Assembly: GCF_900215145.1 (NCBI RefSeq)
Contig: NZ_OBDO01000012.1
Span: 124,001 to 188,000, forward strand
Direction: 5' to 3'
Source of the DNA: Geodermatophilus sabuli
GTDB taxonomy: Bacteria; Actinomycetota; Actinomycetes; Mycobacteriales; Geodermatophilaceae
DNA length: 64,000 nucleotides
Positions 59,724 through 64,000 of this stretch are shown here, in pieces. Numbering within the stretch: the first letter of the stretch is position 1; each line of letters starts with the position of its first letter. The notes beneath the pieces were generated by a model. It saw nothing but the letters and a program-made list of their open reading frames with translations. It searched no databases and had not been told where the DNA came from. The position numbers and the translations under genes were made by a program.

Positions 59724-61258
59724 GCCGCGAGCTCCTTCTCCTTGGTCATGAGCTCCATGAGGTTCTCCTGGGTCGCCTGGCCGACGGGCATCTCACCGGT
59801 GATCCGGCCCGCGGACAGGGTGTAGATGCGATCGCAGATGCCCAGCAGCTCGGGCAGCTCGGAGGAGATGACGAGCACCGCCTTACCGTCGGCGACCAGC
59901 CGGTTGATGATCGTGTAGATCTCGTACTTCGCACCCACGTCGATGCCGCGGGTGGGCTCGTCGAGGATCAGCACCTCGGGGTCGGTGTACAGCCACTTGG
60001 ACAGCACGACCTTCTGCTGGTTGCCACCGGAGAGCTTGCCGACGATCGAGGTGACGCTCGGCGCCTTGACGTTCATGCTCTTCCGGTAACCCTCGGCGAC
60101 CTTGATCTCCTCGTTGCCGTTGACGAAGCCCCTGGTGGCGAGCTTGCCCAGGGCGGCGGCGGAGACGTTGCGCCGGATGTCCTCGATGAGATTGAGGCCG
60201 TAGTGCTTGCGGTCCTCGGTGGCGTAGGCGATGCCGGCGTCGATCGCCTCGGAGACGTTGCGGGGCCGGATCTCCTTGCCGTGCACGAACATCCGGCCGG
60301 TGATGTTCCGCCCGTAGGCGCGACCGAAGATGCTCATGGCCAGCTCGGTGCGACCGGCCCCCATCAGACCGGCGATGCCGACGACCTCGCCGGCGCGGAC
60401 GGTGAAGTTGGCGCCGTCGACGATCTTGCGGTCCTGCGTGGGGTGCCAGACGGTCCAGTCCTCGACGCGCAGCACCTCCTCGCCGGGGTGCGACTCGCGC
60501 TCGGGGTAGTAGCTCTCCAGGTCCCGGCCGACCATCCCGCGGATGATCCGCTCCTGGGTCACCTCGCCTGCGTGCAGGTTCAGCGTCTCGACGGTCCTGC
60601 CGTCGCGGATGACGGTGACGTTGTCGGAGACCGCGGTGATCTCGTTGAGCTTGTGGGAGATCATGATGCAGGTGATCCCGCGCTCGCGGAGGCGCCGGAG
60701 CAGGTCGAGCAGGTGCGCCGAGTCGTTGTCGTTCAGCGCCGCGGTCGGCTCGTCGAGGATGAGCAGCTTGACGTCCTTCGACAGCGCCTTGGCGATCTCC
60801 ACCAGCTGCTGCTTGCCGACGCCGAGCTGGCCCACCGGAGTGACCGGGTACTCCTCCAGACCCACCGAGCGGAGCAGCTCCGCGGCCTCGGCGTTGGCCT
60901 TGTTCCAGTCGATGAGCCCGCCACGGCCGCGGCGCTCGTTGCCGAGGAAGATGTTCTCGGCGATCGAGAGGTAGGGCACCAGGGCGAGCTCCTGGTGGAT
61001 GATGACGATCCCGACGTGCTCGCTGTCGCGGATGCCGTTGAAGCGGACCGGCTGACCGTCGTAGACGATCTCGCCGTCGTAGCTCCCGGCCGGGTAGACG
61101 CCGGAGAGCACCTTCATCAGTGTCGACTTGCCGGCACCGTTCTCGCCGCAGATGGCGTGGATCTCGCCGCGGCGGACCTGCAGGTTCACGTCCGACAGCG
61201 CCTTCACGCCGGGGAACGTCTTGGTGATGGAGCGCATCTCCAGGATGTGGTCGTCCAT
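59720..61258 (-). CDS. Sugar ABC transporter ATP-binding protein
   Basis: The 512-residue protein carries two fused ATPase domains, as is normal for the monosaccharide importers. Domain 1: Walker [11 protein letters not shown] (about 37-46), signature [17 protein letters not shown], Walker [12 protein letters not shown]. Domain 2 has a degenerate Walker A ([16 protein letters not shown]), signature [16 protein letters not shown] and Walker [19 protein letters not shown]. The altered second P-loop is typical of this family. It lies 168 nt after the binding-protein gene, across a hairpin, which would lower its expression relative to the binding protein. Confidence 0.93.
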   Translation of the reverse strand: MDDHILEMRSITKTFPGVKALSDVNLQVRRGEIHAICGENGAGKSTLMKVLSGVYPAGSYDGEIVYDGQPVRFNGIRDSEHVGIVIIHQELALVPYLSIAENIFLGNERRGRGGLIDWNKANAEAAELLRSVGLEEYPVTPVGQLGVGKQQLVEIAKALSKDVKLLILDEPTAALNDNDSAHLLDLLRRLRERGITCIMISHKLNEITAVSDNVTVIRDGRTVETLNLHAGEVTQERIIRGMVGRDLESYYPERESHPGEEVLRVEDWTVWHPTQDRKIVDGANFTVRAGEVVGIAGLMGAGRTELAMSIFGRAYGRNITGRMFVHGKEIRPRNVSEAIDAGIAYATEDRKHYGLNLIEDIRRNVSAAALGKLATRGFVNGNEEIKVAEGYRKSMNVKAPSVTSIVGKLSGGNQQKVVLSKWLYTDPEVLILDEPTRGIDVGAKYEIYTIINRLVADGKAVLVISSELPELLGICDRIYTLSAGRITGEMPVGQATQENLMELMTKEKELAA

Positions 61259-61321
61259 GGGACCTCGTCGTCCTGATCGTCGGTGCGCACCGGGCGCGCC
61301 CGCGGATGGTGGAGAGTGTGC

Positions 61322-61408
61322 GCCACCCTCGCGCGGGTGGCAGGTCCTACGGGACGCGCGTCCCGTGGGGCCGGCCGGGCCCGACAGCGACCGCTGCCGA
61401 GCCCGGCC
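61322..61408 (-). terminator. Attenuating hairpins between binding protein and ATPase genes
   Basis: GCCACCC/GGGTGGC (61322 onwards), the palindrome GGGACGCGCGTCCC, and a 17-bp stem 61373-61389/61392-61408 with two wobble pairs follow one another. Such a block usually lets the binding protein be made in excess over the membrane parts. Confidence 0.65.
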
Positions 61409-61426
61409 GTGCTCAGGTGACGGCGG

Positions 61427-62584
61427 TCAGTCCGACTGGCCGCTGGCGACCTCTTCGGCCGTCCAGTAGCCGGAGTCGACCAGCACCGACTGGATGTTGT
61501 CGGCGAAGACCGTCTCGACCGGGAGGAGGTACGACGGCACGACCTTGACGCCGTTGTCGTAGGTCTCCGTGTCGTTGGCCTCGGGCTCGTTGCCCTCCGC
61601 GAACGCCGCGGCGGCGGCGACGGCCTGCTCGGCCAGCAGACGGGTGTCCTTGAAGATCGTGGAGCTCTGGACCCCGTCGGCGATCAGCTTGACCGAGGCG
61701 ATCTCGGCGTCCTGACCGGTGACGATCGGCATCGGGTTGGCGGCGTCGAGAGTCGGGCCGTACCCGGCGTTCTGCAGGGCGGTGATGATGCCGCGCGAGA
61801 TGCCGTCGTAGGGCGACAGGACGCCGTCGACGCGCGAGCCGTCGTTGTAGGTGGAGGTCAGCAGGTCCTCCATGCGCCGCTGGGCGGTCTCCTGCTGCCA
61901 GCGCAGGATCGCGGCCTGCTCGATGTCGGTCTGGTTCGACTTCACGACCAGCGTGCCGTCGTCGATCTTCGGCTGGAGGACCGACATGGCGCCGTTGAAG
62001 AAGAAGAACGCGTTGTTGTCGTCCAGGGAGCCGGCGAACAGCTCGATGTTGAACGGCCCGGTGGCGGTGCCGGCCGAACCGTCGGCGTTGAGGACGCCGA
62101 GGCCGGTCAGGAGCGCGGTGCCCTGGGCCACGCCGACGGCGAAGTTGTCGAAGGTGACGTAGAAGTTGACGTTCTCGCTGTCGCGGATCAGCCGGTCGTA
62201 CGCGATGACGGGGATGTCGTTGGACGCCGCGTTCTCCAGCTGGCCCGCGAGCGCCGTGCCGTCGATCGCCGCGATGACGAGGATGTCGGCACCCTCGGTG
62301 ATCATCTGGTCGATCTGCTGCGACTGGGTGGGGATGTCGTCACCGGCGTACTGCAGGTCGACGGAGTACCCCTCGGCCTCCAGCTGCTCCTTGACGTTGT
62401 TGCCGTCGGCGATCCAGCGCTCGGAGGTCTGGGTCGGCATCGAGACACCGATCGTCAGGTCCTCCGCGCCGCCGCCGCTCCCGGCGCCGCCGCTGCCCCC
62501 GGCGCCCTCGCCGCCGCAGGCCGCCAACGAGAGCGCCAGCACCGCGCTCGTGGCGGTCAATCCGAGCCTTGTCCGCACTGCCAT
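61427..62584 (-). CDS. Sugar-binding lipoprotein of ABC transporter (ChvE-like)
   Basis: The 385-residue exported lipoprotein has a signal peptide and lipobox LSLAACGG (Cys at about residue 23), then a Gly/Ser-rich tether and a two-lobe type I periplasmic-binding domain: TIGVSMPTQTSERWIADGNN, ITEGADILVIAAIDGTALAG, VIAYDRLIRDSENVNFYVTF, DGVLSPYDGISRGIITALQN, MPIVTGQDAEIASVKLIADG. These match the ChvE/multiple-monosaccharide group. It is the first gene of the transporter operon. GAGGAGGAG precedes ATG 62584. Confidence 0.93.
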   Translation of the reverse strand: MAVRTRLGLTATSAVLALSLAACGGEGAGGSGGAGSGGGAEDLTIGVSMPTQTSERWIADGNNVKEQLEAEGYSVDLQYAGDDIPTQSQQIDQMITEGADILVIAAIDGTALAGQLENAASNDIPVIAYDRLIRDSENVNFYVTFDNFAVGVAQGTALLTGLGVLNADGSAGTATGPFNIELFAGSLDDNNAFFFFNGAMSVLQPKIDDGTLVVKSNQTDIEQAAILRWQQETAQRRMEDLLTSTYNDGSRVDGVLSPYDGISRGIITALQNAGYGPTLDAANPMPIVTGQDAEIASVKLIADGVQSSTIFKDTRLLAEQAVAAAAAFAEGNEPEANDTETYDNGVKVVPSYLLPVETVFADNIQSVLVDSGYWTAEEVASGQSD

Positions 62585-62650
62585 CTCCTCCTCGAGACGT
62601 CTGCCCGCCGGATGACCGGCGTCCAGGCTCGCCCGGGGCGAGCGCATAAG

Positions 62651-62664
62651 TGTGAGCGCTAACA
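62651..62664. promoter_or_regulatory. LacI-type operator before the sugar transporter operon
   Basis: TGTGAGCGCTAACA differs by one base from the operator at 57290-57303. It lies 67 nt upstream of the binding-protein start, so it can block the transporter promoter. Confidence 0.78.
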
Positions 62665-62862
62665 ACCGCAGCGCGTCAACTCCTCGAGGACAAGAAACCG
62701 TCACGTTCTCGTAACGCCTGCTCCATTCGGGTGCACCCGGTCGGGACGAGGTCGCCCTGCGTCGCGACCGCGGACACCCGGCGGGACCTGCGTCGCCCCG
62801 AGAGCCGGCACGGGAGCCGCGCCCACCCTCGTGTCACGGCGGGCGCCCCGGACGCACTCGTA

Positions 62863-62886
62863 CCCCGCCCACGAGCGTGGGCGGGG
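62863..62886. terminator. 11-bp hairpin after the SEC-C gene
   Basis: CCCCGCCCACG (62863-62873) and CGTGGGCGGGG (62876-62886) are fully complementary. It lies 38 nt past the SEC-C stop. Confidence 0.7.
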
Positions 62887-62923
62887 CACGGGTGCGGTCA
62901 GGCCCGCCCGGGGGCGCGGACCG

Positions 62924-63859
62924 TCAGCGGAGCGTGATCTGGCGCGAGAGCAGGCCCGCGCGGGCCCGGCGCTCGTCGGAGGTCAGCGGGTCGGTCACGG
63001 CCAGCGCCTGCTCCAGCCGGTCTCCGAACTCCCGGGCCGGACCGGTCCACTCGCCCGCCGAGGCGTCGGCGGGCAGGTCCCACACGGGGACGACGAGCCC
63101 GTGGGCGCGGAAGGCGCCGGCGTACCGGGTGCCCTCGCCCAGGGTGATCTGCTCGGCGGCGCGCAGGCGGGCCAGGGCGTCGAGCAGCGGGTCCTCCGCC
63201 TCCGGGCGGACCCAGCGCAGGTGGGCCCGCTCCCCGCCGGGACGCACCCAGTAGGCCGCGCCGAGGTCCGGCAGCAGCTCGGTCGGCAGCACGGCCGCGT
63301 TGGCCTGCTCGAGGCCGGCCTGCGCGGCCGGCCCGGCGTCGGTCCCCTCGAACCAGAAGCCGAAGTCGGGGTGCACGGTCACCTCGAGCGGCGCGTCGAG
63401 GTCGATCAGCTCCTGCAACCGCGGGCCGGCCGACCCGGCGCCGCCGATCGGGCCCGGCTCGACCGGCGCGCCCTTCGGCGCCTCGAGGGCGGCCGCGAGC
63501 GCCGTCCCGAGGTCGCGGCTGACGTCGTCGGACGAGGTCTGCAGCTGGGCGCCGAGCACGATCTCCCCGTTGGCGCGCACCAGGGCAGGCGCTCCGCCGG
63601 GCAGCACGCTGGCCAGGGTGACCTCGCGCCCGTCGGCGGTCCTCAGTGGCGCGGTCGCCGCGGGCACCAGCTCGCGCAGGGCCACCCAGTGCGGCTCTCC
63701 GGGCAACCCCTCGAACGGGCGGGTCACCGGCGGGGCGTAACCCGAGCCGTGGCAGTGCTTGTACCGGCGGCCGGAGCCGCAGGGGCACGGAGCCTTGGGG
63801 TTGACGCCGCCGTCGGCGGTGGGGACAGCGGAGCGCTTGCGGGTCGCGGAGCGGGCCAT
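62924..63859 (-). CDS. DUF5926-type protein with N-terminal SEC-C zinc motif
   Basis: The 311-residue protein has a basic N terminus (ARSATRKRSAVPT), then the SEC-C zinc motif CPCGSGRRYKHCHGSG (about residues 27-42; C-x-C-x8-C-H), and a long uncharacterised region with VTVHPDFGFWFEG and RTDGREVTL-like strands. SEC-C motifs bind ribosomes or SecB in other proteins; the role of this actinobacterial family is not established. TACGCT lies 7 nt before ATG 63859 (leaderless). Confidence 0.78.
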   Translation of the reverse strand: MARSATRKRSAVPTADGGVNPKAPCPCGSGRRYKHCHGSGYAPPVTRPFEGLPGEPHWVALRELVPAATAPLRTADGREVTLASVLPGGAPALVRANGEIVLGAQLQTSSDDVSRDLGTALAAALEAPKGAPVEPGPIGGAGSAGPRLQELIDLDAPLEVTVHPDFGFWFEGTDAGPAAQAGLEQANAAVLPTELLPDLGAAYWVRPGGERAHLRWVRPEAEDPLLDALARLRAAEQITLGEGTRYAGAFRAHGLVVPVWDLPADASAGEWTGPAREFGDRLEQALAVTDPLTSDERRARAGLLSRQITLR

Positions 63860-63866
63860 GGGGTCG

Positions 63867-63872
63867 AGCGTA
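63867..63872 (-). promoter_or_regulatory. -10 box for leaderless SEC-C gene
   Basis: TACGCT on the minus strand is 7 nt from ATG 63859. Confidence 0.5.
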
Positions 63873-63874
63873 GT

Positions 63875-63937
63875 GAGAGGCCCCCGTCCCCCTCCCACCC
63901 TCGCGAGCTCGGCGGGAGCCTCTGGACGGGGGCCTTC
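63875..63937. repeat. Dispersed intergenic dyad, copy B5
   Basis: The copy runs GAGAGGCCCCCGTCC, middle with ACCCTCGCGAGCTCGGCGGG, closing GGACGGGGGCCTTC. It lies between two divergent starts and abuts the plus-strand -10 box at 63938. Confidence 0.7.
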
Positions 63938-63950
63938 TACGCTCCCGGGC

Positions 63951-64000
63951 GTGACGCCCGCCGCGCCCCTCGACCTCACCGATCCCGCCGTCGTCGCCGA
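63951..64000 (+). CDS. N-terminal fragment of a plus-strand gene
   Basis: GTG 63951 lies 7 nt after TACGCT (63938-63943), the same leaderless layout as its neighbours. The 16 visible codons read VTPAAPLDLTDPAVVA. An opening of this kind is seen in succinyl-diaminopimelate desuccinylases (dapE), but so few residues do not allow a firm name. Confidence 0.45.
   Translation, partial: MTPAAPLDLTDPAVVA

Larger units (their letters stand above)
62585..62923. other. Gene-free stretch with transporter promoter and SEC-C terminator
   Basis: The 339 nt hold the LacI-type operator at 62651-62664, a candidate -35 TTGACG (minus strand, 62679-62674) next to it, and the hairpin 62863-62886. I see no convincing coding frame. 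Confidence 0.6.

Noticed and set aside
62701..62889. Small frames in the gap between the arabinose transporter and the SEC-C gene
   Set aside because: They have no ribosome site, no family resemblance and overlap the SEC-C terminator hairpin.

Overview
The window comes from a very GC-rich actinobacterium. Codon third positions are almost always G or C, GTG starts are about as common as ATG, many genes look leaderless, and there is a proteasome activator (Bpa), a GuaB1-type GMP reductase, a FolP2 paralogue and a large AfsR/SARP regulator. Chemotaxis receptors, abundant GGDEF/EAL proteins and the intergenic palindrome style suggest a motile member of the Geodermatophilaceae (Blastococcus, Geodermatophilus or Modestobacter type). 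That family placement is inference. I see no rRNA, tRNA, insertion sequence, prophage or CRISPR array, so this reads as ordinary chromosome with accessory patches.

Layout. 1-16 kb: the start of a GAF protein, an EAL phosphodiesterase, an aldo/keto reductase, an HU-like protein, a serine hydrolase, a MaoC hydratase, folP2, a VOC protein, a thioesterase, an acyl-CoA ligase, an AraC regulator, an NAD(P)H-binding protein, a quinone oxidoreductase, a cysteine desulfurase-like protein, Bpa, and one intact plus one wrecked chemoreceptor. 16-25 kb: the serS-HAD-HAD operon, guaB1, a zincin, a GroES-like protein, a MarR/MMPL efflux pair and pheA. 25-35 kb: three diguanylate cyclases. The second runs in frame into a LarB domain and is followed by larC, so nickel-pincer cofactor genes sit beside c-di-GMP genes. 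31-45 kb: an MFS gene with a nonsense codon, a GDT1-type transporter, TetR and MerR(TipA-like) regulators with visible operators, a haloalkane dehalogenase-like hydrolase, a FUSC exporter with a deleted tandem relic, and glpD divergent from an alkyl-DHAP-synthase-like oxidase. 44-53 kb: a FAD oxidoreductase divergent from an AfsR/SARP activator with 11-bp-phased repeats between them, arginine deiminase and a zinc alcohol dehydrogenase. 53-63 kb: a complete L-arabinose locus on the minus strand, with substrate-binding protein, ATPase, permease, a LacI regulator, an FGGY kinase, AraD and AraA. Near-identical 14-bp LacI-type palindromes stand before the transporter and before the kinase. The window ends with a SEC-C/DUF5926 protein and the first codons of a plus-strand gene.

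The most useful non-gene signals are: (i) a dispersed intergenic dyad family (at least six copies) that sits at gene ends but also in divergent promoter regions, twice abutting a -10 box; (ii) a second palindrome type, two copies of perfect 44- and 52-nt dyads with one core; (iii) -10 hexamers of the form TAnnnT placed 6-7 nt before start codons, which decide many starts; (iv) two tandem paralogue relics that keep 5' and 3' ends but lost the middle.
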